Shown here one piece after another: positions 11,483-22,849 of a stretch of 64,000 nucleotides of DNA (positions are counted from its first letter, which is position 1; each line of letters opens with the position of its first letter). The notes below the pieces were generated by a model. It was not told the origin of the DNA. It saw nothing but the letters and a program-made list of their open reading frames with translations, and did no database searches. This stretch comes from Thelephora terrestris (taxonomy: Eukaryota > Basidiomycota > Agaricomycetes > Thelephorales > Thelephoraceae), in NCBI GenBank assembly GCA_015956445.1, contig WIUZ02000002.1, positions 682,001 to 746,000 of the forward strand, in the 5' to 3' direction. A program made the translations under genes and the position numbers.

Positions 11483-12251
11483 CCGTTGTACCGTTATCTG
11501 TGTGCCATGGCTCCCTGTACTTTATCATCTGATTTGTTTCGTCAGCCTGTCCGACGACAACGAGAAAGTATTAGAATTCAACGCGGGGCGGTGCAGAACT
11601 TCAAATTCAGGTGAAAGTAGCTGTGGTACATTGGAGTGCCACCCTCTGGGCTTCAACGTTAGCATTGCCAACTCTGCCACGATCATCTCCCGATTGCCTC
11701 CTGCACACACCTCAGGCCCTATGTTGTGAAGTTGGCTATAGATTTTGGATAACGAGAGTCCGTCCTATGTTCTCTCCTGCCACTTTTGAGGTGCACACCG
11801 CTATACACGCGATTATGACTGAATTACGCTCAATCTCGGGGTTTTCCGACATTAGCTACTCAACCGACCCTGACACATCGTTGTCCTTTACAGGGCAGCT
11901 TAACCCACGTGCGGAATAGGTTTGACTTACATACGTTTAATTTGGTGATGTTGGTATCTCACGAGGGGCCCGCCGGTCTAGCCGTTGTATCGCGGGCTGC
12001 GAGGCCGTGATCTGCAATCAGCCAGGTTTGCCTTGCAGATCTCTTCGCCGCCCCGCAAATACCTAATCAGGGAAATGCAATTGCCAAGTGCTCGTGGCCT
12101 CGGAGAGTAACTAGTGACGCGGTATGGTTCCATCTCAGCATCAAAGAGCGGTGTCTTGGCCATTTCTAGGAAGACTGGTCGTACTTAAGGTTCCCCATTC
12201 GCTGATGCGGTCCTTCGCCCCCACTCATCTCTCTAGTTTTGAACACCCAGG
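11483..12251. other. Gene-poor stretch between PARP copy 5 and the DUF6533 gene
   Basis: Short open frames occur on both strands (for example plus 11611-11919) but show no motif, no splice logic and ordinary composition. I support no gene. Confidence 0.4.
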
Positions 12252-13900
12252 ATGGATAACGCAGGACTACGGGCTCTCATTGCAGTCGGTGAACATACGT
12301 ACGTGCGGTCCACGTCTGCAATTGTTCCACGATTTTGATGCTGACGACCTCGGTACAAAGCCTAATCACCAAGGTATGGACCCCAATCTGAACCAGGATT
12401 TCGCCGCGTGACGTGGACGATTTCAGTGCATCACGCTCGCAGGGACGGTGGTGGTCATCTGGGATCACTTGCTAACTCTTCCTGATGAGGTGAAATACGT
12501 GTGGAGGAAAGAACGATCATGGGGTGAGTGCTGTTGGATCCCTTCTCGAGGGGAAATTTTGACGACCGCCTAGTCTTCTGGCTCTTCGTCACGGTTAGCC
12601 TCCACCTTAGTTGGCCTCGATCGGTTGTTGATCCCCTTGCAGAGCAGGTACTCCATTCTGCTCTACAAGACTTGGAACACGATATGTGCGTCGCTTATTA
12701 ATTGCAAAACCGGTCAGACCGTGTTCGCTGATGCATTTGCAGCGACTTTCTGGCCAGGCTATACCCAAGAAGTAAGTATTTTTCCCTTGTAGGTTCGGAA
12801 CCTATTTTACACAGCTTTGCGCGCAGGTGTGAGTTTTGTGGTTAGCGCCAATGACTGGGAGTGTTCAAATGTCAAACTTTGACCCAGGTGTAATCGCACT
12901 GTAAAGTTGGAAGGGTATTATTTCGTCTTCATAACGCTCGGTCAGATATTCCTAACGATGAGGTGAGCTATTCGCACTCATCTGAGTGCTCCCCCATTTT
13001 ACTTAGTGGGGTTTACTATAGAGTGTATGCTTTGACGGAAGCGAGCAGATACGTCCTCGTCGTTTTCGGTATCCTCGTCACTTCTTCGTTCGCGACGGGC
13101 GTGTGGCTTGTCAGCGTCCCTTCGGCTACAGGTAGTCCATGCACTCCACATTCGTTGTTCGCATCTGATCTTCCCCAGCCGTGGAATTGCCCAATATCCA
13201 TCTCGATTCGTTTCGAACGTGTATCTTCTCTGCCTCTACGACCGCAGAATGGGCGTACAGGGCACAAGTCGCGGTTGCTGGTACTCATTCATTTTCCTGT
13301 TTCGCGGCAAGAGCCTCACACCTTCACAGACCTAGTTACCGTCGTTTGCATCGTTGTCTTCGTCCTCAAGCTAAAAGCCAACCACGGCCAGTCGCGCATG
13401 ACCCGGTTGATGCGAACGATTCTCCAAGATGGCGTCCTATATTTCTTCGTCATGGCCGCGTTTCACCTCACGATGGTGTTTTGCACTTTCTTCACTGGGG
13501 TAACCTACATCTCTTCCTCTCGTCGAAAGATGCGCCTGACATCGTGGCGTCTTAGTCTTACGCGCAGGACTTCCCGCCGATTACGATCATCGTGCATGTA
13601 CTTTTCCGTTTCAGTTGAGAGTTTGGTGGCTGACTAGGACAACCCTACAGCTTGATACCTGTTATGATCTCGCGCTTGGTTGTATCCCTTCGGAAGGCCG
13701 CAGACGGTTCGCTTGTCATGGCATGGAACGGAGACCACTTCACCGCGGTCGAGGGCCACGTGAACGAGATGATGGATTTCGCGAGTCCACCGCTGCCCTC
13801 GATGTTCTCTTCGCCAGTCACCTTCAAGTTAACGTCCTTCGATCAGCGTTCCGAACGATCATCTCGTTCCTATCCCACGAGTTCTCGTTCGGCCGCGTGA
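12252..13900 (+). CDS. DUF6533-type multi-pass membrane protein
   Basis: Start MDNAGLRALIAVGEHT at 12252. The exon at about 12427-12522 reads WDHLLTLPDEVKYVW, the hallmark of the basidiomycete DUF6533 N-terminus. Small exons follow (VFWLFVT; SRYSILLYKTWNTI), then CNRTVKLEGYYFVF, LTMRVYAL and two hydrophobic helices (YVLVVFGILVTSSFATGVW; LVTVVCIVVFVLKL). Then come a DGVLYFFVM helix and a tail beginning LIPVMISRLVVSLR, ending at 13900. This is the usual order of the family: several transmembrane segments, then a cytoplasmic tail. The function of the family is unknown. About eight introns are needed, and some junctions (12300 and 12840-12890) are uncertain, so a local lesion cannot be excluded. 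The neighbours suggest no pathway. Confidence 0.65.
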
Positions 13901-14129
13901 GGACCAGCAGCCCTGTCCTTCCCATACGTATAGTACTGAAAGCCTCGATTTTTATGTGTGTTATTTATGTGTTATACCTGTTGCTTTAGCCTAAAGAAGC
14001 ATCTCATTTTTCAGCATTGACGACCGGAACATCAACTTGTCGGGCTCAGTCTTACCTCCACAATGCACATTCTGCAAGCTTGATCCGCTACCACCACCAG
14101 GTCGGATTCAGATTTTCCCACGCTGAAAC

Positions 14130-14571
14130 AGCGGGCCAACACAGAACCCACCCCTCCCACACACACCTACTGCGAACGGTGTTGGCCATGGCCATGGACG
14201 GTCGTGGGAACGTTCGAGTTCTTCAGTAAACACTTAGAAAGTAAAACCTCGCAGGATTTCAATGTTCATTATCCCCAAGTACTTTTTCTCCGCCAGCTTG
14301 CGGGGAAGGAGGGAGACAGAAAGCAGCAGTGAAACAAAACCTGATACAAGTTATACTAGTCTGACTCAGAAGGACGCACGCCGGCTGCCAGGGGGGCGGT
14401 TTGGGTCGAAAACTGCACCTTGGACTGAGCCTGGGCGGAAATTGACCACTACCGTCTTCACCTAAAGTTGCCTCGTGTCCCAGTGCAGCGTGGCGTTGTT
14501 CAAATAAAGAAGGATGTCCTCCATGCCAGGCCGCGCACCACGGTCTTCTAGCCAACATCCTTCAAGTATTT
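14130..14571 (-). repeat. Duplicated kinase 3' block, copy A
   Basis: This segment is highly similar to 56815-57240 and to 55225-55570. It covers the 3' flank of the kinase genes (GAACGTTCGAGTT..CAGTAAACACT, TTCATTATCCCCAAG, GGGGGGCGGTTTGGGTCG) and their last codons. Homology ends abruptly near 14571, where sequence linked to PARP copy 6 begins. It is evidence of segmental duplication. Confidence 0.85.
14462..14571 (-). pseudogene. 3'-terminal fragment of a TKL-like kinase gene
   Basis: On the minus strand this encodes only the last kinase helix and tail: CWLEDRGARP, MEDILLYLNNATLHWDTRQL, then stop at 14462. It matches the ends of the kinase genes at 55.4 and 57.1 kb. Nothing of the upstream catalytic domain is present, so it is a truncated duplicate and not a gene. 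Confidence 0.8.
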
Positions 14572-14621
14572 TCCGGCTACAAAGTCCAAACAATTATGAT
14601 ACACAGATAACGGTGAGACCG

Positions 14622-16539
14622 TCAAGGACTTTTGTACATCACAAGGTATGACGGTCGGACCGCCTCGTTGTTGTAGACGACGAGTTCATCGTAGTTTAGA
14701 AACCCACCGGGGACGACTTCCGCGAGAACCTGACTCCCTATTAGCGCACTCACAGGAAGACTGGACAAAGACCACTTACGGAATCATATCCCGGAGGTGG
14801 TTGGGTCAGTGATGTGTTATTTTTGGTTAGTTTCTTGCCCTTTCCAACGATAACTTTGTTCAGCAGCAGCGCCTTCCATTCGGAGTTAATACCTATATTC
14901 TTCGAATAGTCGTTGGACCTGGAAGTCGAAAACCTCGTCATCAGATGTACGTTCAACAACTACGCACTCGGTCGAGGGAAAAACAAACTTTGATGAAGTG
15001 GAAGAAGTGTAAATCCCGTGCCCGAACCTCCCCCAGCCCGTCGCGGCCTTGAAAAACTTGACATCGAACGAGGTCTTGATGATACGACACAGCGAGCACG
15101 CCGAATCGGCGCAGAAGGTTTTGCACCCCTGGTCGCCGAGATTACATTTCCTTTTGGTTCCATGCCATCGACGGTTTTCGTTCCCGCGCGACTTTCCCTT
15201 AGCCACAAAATTTCCCCTGCCTTCCACACTATCTCTGCGACCGGAAAAAGAACAGTGAATAACGAGAGATCAGATACGACGGAGTGTCGCTCGCACTGGT
15301 ATTGTTGGTATTGTCTCAGGCTTGCCTCAGCGACGATGATTTTGTAAATCGCCTGGACTTCAGGACACGTCGTTTTATGCCTCCATGATTGTTTAAATTG
15401 TTTTTCAACTGTCGTCTGATCAGTCCCCATTGTCACTCAGCCAAAAGGACATCATCGACATACCACTCTTGTAGTTTTCGTGATCTTCGGGTACTTCAAC
15501 GATGACCGGCGTTCTGCTCAGCGCATCCTTGTGGCAAGGTCGACAAAGGACAGATACTTTGCTCATCGGAGCAGCGCGACAAGAGATACACCCTCGTTTT
15601 CCCCATCTACTCACGAACTTGTCATCCCGTGGACGGAGATTGGAAGGAAAAAGACTTACCCTTCGTGAGCAACCGTGCAGTAATCACCCAAAGTCCCATT
15701 TAGATAGACGAACACAGGATATGGACATCCGGGAGTCCGACACGTAGGGCCTGGCAAGAATATGATTTCAGCCGCCTTGTGTCGCGATGGAATTTCGGTC
15801 TCGTTGATTACCTGGAGGGATCAGCTGTGGGTCCAGATGAGCGCTCCCAGTGAGGAGAGGAGAGTCCGGTGGAGGGTTCGGTTGACTGGAATGGGTCTTT
15901 GCGCGGTTTGTGCATGTCAGACCGCAGTACGCGTGCACTTTAGTTCCATCCTTGAACTTGGGCCTCTTATTGCAATACTACGGGAGTCAAATCAGATAAA
16001 GACGTCGAAGTTGTGTCCAGTAAGAGTTATCGATTACCTCGCACAGAGAGTGCGCCTGTTCCTCCCATTCACCCGGGCTTCTTGCCTGCTCCGCGCACTC
16101 GTTTGAACAGAAGCCGAAGTACCCCCCTGTAGCTGTATTGAATCTAAAGGCTACAGGCTTGGTCTTGCATATCTGTGAAATTAGGTCACCAAAACGACCA
16201 CCACTAAATGAAACTCACAGGACAAGTTGAGGGGCTGAAAAAAGGTCGACGCTGAGGGCGGGGCGTAGGCCGACGCTGAAGACGAGGCCGTGGCAAAGGC
16301 GGAGGCGGAGTTAAAAGCACAGGAAGAGGCGAAGGTGAAGGAGGTGATAGAGGCGGAGGGGTAGGCGGAGAAGAAGTTGGAGGCAAAGGTTGTGGCAAAG
16401 GTGGGGGCTGGGGCAAAGGCCGAAGCAAGGGCGAGCGTGGAACTAGAAAATTAGAAGGCGGCGGCGTCGGAGGTAAAGGAGAAGGCGCCGGGGGAGGCAC
16501 GGGTTTTGATTTGCGTTTGAAAAAGCCCTTCAAGTTCAT
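14622..16539 (-). CDS. Zinc-finger/PARP-type ADP-ribosyltransferase, copy 6 (inverted)
   Basis: Starts at 16539 with MNLKGFFKRKSKPV and ends with a TGA at 14622-14624. Unlike copies 1-5 its first exon carries the Pro-rich stretch (PPPAP..PPTPPPLSPP) ahead of the first Cys module (STCP/ICK), so the flexible linker has moved to the N-terminus. It keeps YCNKRPKFKDGTKV..YCGLTC, CRTPGCPYPV..YC and CISCRAAP..CRPC. The catalytic part keeps RRWHGT, GHGIYTS and NYDELVVYNN. Intron 4 has a normal GTAAGT donor. It is transcribed opposite to the main array and lies against a kinase fragment, the same neighbour type as copy 7, so it probably came with a duplicated kinase-PARP block. Confidence 0.78.
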
Positions 16540-17032
16540 CGTGCAGTAACTTCAACGGTCAGAATCAGTCTTCGCGTGGCAGATGTGTGGGCAGAAATTG
16601 TCAGGATCGCAGTAGCCGTTACGGTTGGATGATTGGGTAGTTGGCACATCTGCATACGGAACTCTTGCACAGGTTTCTCCATCTTGTGTGAACGTGGTTA
16701 GACGGATTGGCGAGTTTGTAGGCACTGCACTTGTGACCGGAAGCAGAAAGGCATTGACATGGTGACATGTCAGCAAATTCGCAGCTCAGGAACGTCATCG
16801 ATCATCCCCGGACAGAATTTGATCCAGCAGGAGCTAGCGGAAGTGACACGGAGCGAGCCGGATCTATCTCACGTGAGAAGGTCTAGGCCGCGTCAAGTTC
16901 AACATAGATTAACAGAGTAGATAGCATGTACCTTCGTTGTCGTAGCTCGTATGAATCAATGTGAATTTTTTTTAAGTTATTTTCTTTCAAGTCCTCTGAC
17001 GACCTTACGCGTAATCCGGCCTGTTCCCCCGA
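16540..17032. other. Intergenic region with a 45-bp dispersed repeat
   Basis: 16795-16840 is an inverted near-identical copy of 55093-55134 (core GGAGCTAGCGG / ATTTGATCCAGCAGG). A minus-strand open frame at 16552-16776 has six Cys residues (NGYCDPDNFCPHICH) but no recognisable family. No gene is supported. Confidence 0.45.
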
Positions 17033-20000
17033 ATGGATCCTCCCAAATCCGTCCCCCTTTGGGTCACTTGTATGTGTGCAAAGTGCACACAATATTTACC
17101 TGGAGGAAAGGACGTCTCGGAAAGGACGTGGTTTCGGCATAACCCTGGTGGAAAAAAATCCAAATATGCTCCCCTCACGGCTGAACAGACCCTAGCATTT
17201 GATAGGATAGCCGCAATCCAGGACTCTCTCCCTCGTCCTAGAAGCAATGCACGGAAGCGACGTCGTCCGGAAGTCGAAGAAGTCGAAGTTACCTCGCATC
17301 CAGCTAAGCGAGCCGCGGGGTCGGGCTCGGTAAGCACGCCCACACTGCATATATGCGCCTCAAAAGTACGATACTCATAAAACAATTCATGTAGGGTACT
17401 CAGAATCTTATAGAAGTTGTTCCTGAGCGTGAAACGTCCCCAGAAACAGGCCCAGTTTCTCCTCTACCTGAGCCCGAGCCCGAGAGTCTCCCTCCCCCTC
17501 CGATCTCAAGCCGCCTTATCGAAGATACTGGCCAAGATCCTCCTCCACCCTCTCCTCCACTCGAAGAATCCCATGACAGAGTCCTGGATCCTCCTCCTTC
17601 TGGCTTGGATACAGGTCCCAACCCCCCACAGGATGGCGAATCCGGCGAATCTCCTCCCAGTGATGACGAAGATGACTCTCACATCACGCTGGATAGCATG
17701 AAAGAGAACTTCGCATTCCTCCAGATGGTACGGGAGGCAACTCTAGAGGCTCAGTTCACTCCGGCTGAGCTCTATTCCCTCCGGAATCCTCAAGAGTCTA
17801 AGTTCTCCCCTTCTGACGACAGAGATCTCCTGCTATCTATCAAGTTCTTTATGTCAACCCTGGACCACCTCACATCACAAAAGGCGTACACCGAGGCCCG
17901 TGAAGACATACTAGAGCGTTATCCTGATTCTGAGATGCTCTCTTACGACCGGGTTAAGCGACTAGTATCTAATCTATCTGGGGTCCTTACTTGGAAACAT
18001 GACATGTGTGTCGACTCCTGCGCCGCATTCACGGGTCCATTCGCTCCTCTGGAAAACTGTCCTCGATGTGGTAAGCCGCGTTACGACCAAGAAAAACTCA
18101 AGATGTCCGGCGGAAAAGATAAGGTACCCCTCAAATCCTGCACAACGATACCCCTCGGCCCACAGCTCCAGGCTTGCTGGAAAAATCCTGAGATGGCCGA
18201 AAAAATGACCTATCGGCGGAAAAAAACTCAGGATCTACTGGAGAAGCTTGCCCGTGGTGAAGAATTCGACTACGACGATATATTCTGTGGCAAGGATTAT
18301 CTCAAGGCAGCTCAGGAAGGTATTATCGACGAGCACGATATGGTCGTCACGCTTTCTCTGGACGGCACACAATTATTTCGCAACAAAAAATCAGACTGCT
18401 GGATCTACATCTGGATCATCCTAGACCTCGCTCCCGACCACCGTTATAAAATACGGCATATTCTTCCAGGCGGTATCATCCCCGGCCCGAAAAACCCCAA
18501 GCACCTCGACTCTTTCCTCTTCCCGGGTCTGGCACGCGTCTCTGCCCTTCAGAAGGAAGGGTTGCGCATCTGGGACGGCCTCAATAATCTCACTTTTGAC
18601 TCATTTATCTATGTTCTTCTTGTTCTCATGGACGCCGTTGCTGCTGCTGACGTGAGCGGCGCTGTTGGCCACCACGGAAAAAAGGGCTGCCGGGTGTTTT
18701 GTGGGCTCGCCGGACGCAACAAACCCGGCGGTCCTCATTATTACCCCGCCTTACTACGTCCTCTGGATTGCGATAACCCGGCCTCAGATCACGCAGATAT
18801 CGATATCAACAAATTACCCGACGCGAACCCATCAAATTCACTGGGGGCAAGGGGTCAAATACCCAGTGGGTACATGCTGAATACATTGTGATCACAGTCA
18901 ACAAGTGATCACAATGTGCCCAGTGGGGAAAATTTGAATACATTCAAAATGTACCTGGCCATGTGAACCCAATGTGCCCAGTGGGCACATTTTGATTGCG
19001 ATCACAATGTACACATCAATGTGATCTCAATGTGCCTGCTGTGCACATTTTAATTTCTTTCACAATGTCCCCATCAATGTGTTCTCAATGTACCCAGCTC
19101 ATTACATAATAGTTTCTTTCACAATGTTGTCCACAATGTGTCCAGCATGTGGCTGAGCCACTCATTCAAACTTCTTTCACAAAGTATCCAGTGATGTGTC
19201 CATAATGTCCCCAGGGGGTTCTTTTTGAAGTAATCACAATGTAATCACAATATTGTTCAATTTCATCATGAACTTTCAAAGAAATCACTATGTGTATGGC
19301 TGTACACATTCTAGACACATCACTGGATACTTTGTGAAAGAAGTTTGAATGAGTGGCTCAGCCACATGCTGGACACATTGTGGACAACATTGTGAAAGAA
19401 ACTATTATGTAATGAGCTGGGTACATTGAGAACACATTGATGGGGACATTGTAAAAGAAATTAAAATGTGCACAGCAGGCACATTGAGATCACATTGATG
19501 TGTACATTGTGATCGCAATCAAAATGTGCCCACTGGGCACATTGGGTTCACATGGCCAGGTATATTTTGAATGTATTCAAATTTTCCCCACTGGGCACAT
19601 TGTGATCACTTGTTGACTGTGATCACAATGTATTCAGCATGTACCCACTGGGTATTTGACCCCTTGCCCCCAGTGATTACAGAAGAGATCTCCGGAAAGT
19701 GATGGCTTCCTCGACAGAAGCCGATTATAGATCTAACCGACTTGAAACCGGGATCAGGAAGAAAAGTATCTTCGGTGGCCTCCCTCGAATTCTACCTTTG
19801 CTGACCTGCTTCCCTGGGGATCTTATGCACCAGCCTGTGATAAATCTGACTGGCCTAATGCTTGAGTTATGGTGCGAGAAGGGGAACTGCCGGAAAGGCA
19901 ATGATTCTTCTGATGTCTGGGACTGGGCGGTTCTGAAGGGGGACGTCTGGAAGGCTCACGGCAAGGTCGTCGCACTGTGTTCCACATACTTCCCTCGCTC

Positions 20001-20592
20001 TTTCGACCGCACTCCTCAGAATCCCGCCAAGAAACTCTCGAGCGGGTACAAAGCCTGGGAACTTCTCCTGTATTTCTACGGCCTAGGGCCGGGACTTTTC
20101 TACGCGATACTTCCGGAGAAATACTACAAGCACTATTGCAAATTAGTGGTCGGCATCCGGATCATGTACCAACGTGAGTTTACGGCGGAACAGCTCAAAC
20201 TCGCCCACCAACTCCTTCTCGAGTGGGTGTTCGAGTTCGAGCTTCTGTATTACCGCCGGAAGACGGAACGTCTCCATTTCGTCCGACAGTGTGTCCACTC
20301 ACTTGTACACCTCGCCCCCGAGGCCCTTCGTCTTGGACCACCTTCCCTTTCGGCTCAATGGACCATGGAACGGATGATCGGAATATTCGGCTCCCTGATC
20401 AAACAGCCGTCGAATCCCTTCGCCAATCTTGCGGAACAGGTAAAAAAGGTTGCGGAGGTCAACGCCCTCGTCTCTATGTGGCCGTCCCTCGAGCGAGTGA
20501 AGAAGGATCCAAGGGGTGCTCTTGATCTCGGCTCGGGATACATTCTACTTGGGCCCAAAAACACTCGACCCCATCCTCTGTCAGCGTGCTGA
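17033..20592 (+). pseudogene. Tnp2-type (CACTA/EnSpm) transposase, split by a nested element
   Basis: Exon 1 is 17033-17329 (CMCAKCTQYLPGGKDV, a Cys-rich N-terminus typical of fungal Tnp2). Intron 17330-17394. Exon 2 runs 17395-18838 and resumes at 19679. Landmarks are CPRCGKPRY, LSLDGTQLFRNK (probable first catalytic Asp), LPGGIIPGPKNPKHLDSFL, GCRVFCGL and, after the insert, FPGDLMHQPVINLTG and MERMIGIFGSL. Removing the 837-bp insert and one ATT restores the frame exactly (NPSN then YRRDLRK). The frame stops at 20592 before the usual C-terminal PNGQIARS domain; a matching C-terminus lies at 25121-25637. As it stands the gene cannot make a full transposase. Confidence 0.85.
18839..19675. mobile_element. 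Non-autonomous CACTA-like foldback element (837 bp)
   Basis: Starts CACTGGGGGCAAGG and ends with its reverse complement. The arms are 18839-19200 and 19314-19675, each 362 bp and nearly identical, around a 113-bp centre. It is flanked by the 3-bp target duplication ATT (18836-18838, 19676-19678), the size CACTA transposases leave. Arms are dense in short CACAATGT / GTGATCACAATG motifs, like the subterminal transposase-binding repeats of CACTA elements. It has no coding capacity. The few arm differences point to a young insertion. Confidence 0.9.
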
Positions 20593-20828
20593 ATTTTATT
20601 CCCTTTTTGAACCATTTCTACACCCAACTTTCGCCCACTTTCCTTACCTATACCCCTTTTTTATTTTATCATTTCCCTTATCACGACTCACACGTCATCA
20701 AAGAACACAGACAAGGACACTGATGATATTACACACGGCGCGCAGCGAAGACACAAGGCTACCAAACCGACAGAGTTGAATCCGCCCGGACTCTATGAAC
20801 GAGGACTAAGGCGTACCAACCCTAGTCG

Positions 20829-22573
20829 TCAAGACCTAGTCTGCCAGTACTCCTCAGCACTGGCAACCTCCCCCTCCGTCCCCTCCGAGGCATTCTCGTC
20901 GACTTCCTCGACGACCATCTCGACGACCCGAGCTTCCTCCAGACGATGAGCGACGGCCAACTGAACCTCGGCGCGAAGGCGGTTCCTCGCTGAATCGACC
21001 GTAGTCTGATCCAGAGTCCTCTGGACTGACCAACCCTCCACTCTCTCGGTCAGTTGAGCCACCAGGCGAACGGCCTCCGCTGCACGCTGGACCGACAAGA
21101 GCGTAAGGTCGGTTAAGCCGTTCACGTCGACGGACTCCACCGGAATCAGCTCGCCGCGATCCACGCGACACTGTAGCATCGTCGCATCGAAATAAGACGG
21201 TGGATTCAATGTCTCCACCCTGGCGGACGACGTTGGGATTACTGGGACGCATACGGTGCGCTGGACGAAGTGCCCCGCGATAAGGAACCCAACGACGAGC
21301 ACGGATAGAACGTTGACCACGCACCGGCGAGATCGAAGGAGGCGGAATCGGAATGGCCACCTCGTTCTCCCCCGCGTACTCCAACTCGGGAGAACTGCTA
21401 ACCGGATTCACGGCCGTCTCCTCGGACGTCTCGCGAATGACCTCCTCCCCGCCATCGGTATGCGCAGGCGTACGATACGACCCATCGGAAGCTAAAAAGG
21501 GATGTCAGTGGACAAGTCAAATATGTCAACCGACATCCCACCTATGGGAGAAGCCATCCGATCCGGTATCGACTCGTCCTCGGACTCGTCGCGGACCACA
21601 GCCACCGAACGAGTGCGGCAGTGGCACAACCGCTCGCTCATCGATTCGACCCGAGCGCCCAACAATGGCAAAGCGTCGTCCAACGTATCGACCTAGGAGT
21701 GGCATGAGCTCTCTTGGACAAAGACCAGGAGAAGTCGCACCAACCTTGGTGTCGAGCTCATTCAGAGCCCTTCTATGACGGTTGAGCCGTCGGTCGACCT
21801 CGATCAGGTCTCGCTGAATGGTGTCATCCCGTTCCTTCAGGGACTCGACCAACCGGTTGTGTTCTTTGCGCATCGCTAGCATCTCGCTCTCAAACGTAAC
21901 GCGGAGCGTATCGTTCATCAGGAGCAGCGTCTTCTTCGTGTCCAACGCTTCGGAGTACATCCTACGGGCATCATCCTTTGCTTCCTTCACTTCACGTTTC
22001 AGCCGCTCATTCTACAAGCCTGTCAGTGTTATCCCACAAGCGGGATGCACAGACCGACTCACCGCTTTCTGTTCGGTCCTCAAAAGGAACCAAAGGCGGT
22101 GACCAACGGCTGCTGTATAGTGTTGCGAACGAGTTGCCCCCGGCCACCTTCCTTCGCCGTTTCCCAGATCGTAGATTCCCATCTTCAGAAGACCCCACAA
22201 CGATGACGCCACCGGAGTCTCCCATGGCATACGTAACTCGGTGTCAAACGTGACCCCGCGCATAGACTCCTGTAGTTTGTGGTCAATCAAGTTGTGATAC
22301 CACAACTCGTCATCTATGGTCAAATAGTGGGGAGGCCTGGCGATCGTTGCCTCCAGTTGTCGAGCATCCACCTTGTCGGCAACCGCGAAGATCTGTGATG
22401 CAATGTCAGTTGCTGCCAGCAAACGGCGACACGTGACGTTGCACCTCGCGATAACTGGGGTACGCCACGTTGGCGTTCGGAAGAAAGTAGCTCTTGTTCT
22501 GCACGGAGCGCGGATCCGCGATGGTAGCGGTGCTGTTCTCAGCACGGAAGACTCGATCGGAGATCATGGGCAT
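20829..22573 (-). CDS. Coiled-coil protein, paralogue 1
   Basis: Starts MPMISDRVFRAENS at 22573. An intron after PSYRE leads to IFAVADKVDARQLEAT, then DDELWYHNLIDHKLQ and LLKMGIYDLGNGEG. A long helical segment follows (ERLKREVKEAKDDARR, then MRKEHNRLVESLKERDD). The acidic, Ser/Pro-rich C-terminal part is open in more than one frame; the end is either 20829 or 20854. Exon order and motifs match the gene at 43779-45518 (IDRR../DDELW../GIYD../REVKEAK..), so they are paralogues. I do not recognise the family. The gene sits between the main Tnp2 body and its missing C-terminus, so it may have arrived by insertion. Confidence 0.6.
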
Positions 22574-22849
22574 AGTGGATGAGTAGTTGGTTGGTGAGAT
22601 TGTTGGTTTGGGAAGAAGGGAGTTTGATGGATCCAACGACCGGTTCGCGCTACGCTTTATTCGACCATCGACAGCGCTGTCGGACCCCAGGATTATCATT
22701 ATTTATTTTACGATTTTACGCACAATTTATACTCAACAGACTGGTCAATGGGTTATTTAAATGATTTAAATATTGTTTAATCCAGATAAGATTAGATAAC
22801 AGAAATCTAATTATAATCCATTGTAGATAAGATAAGATAAGGATCCTAC

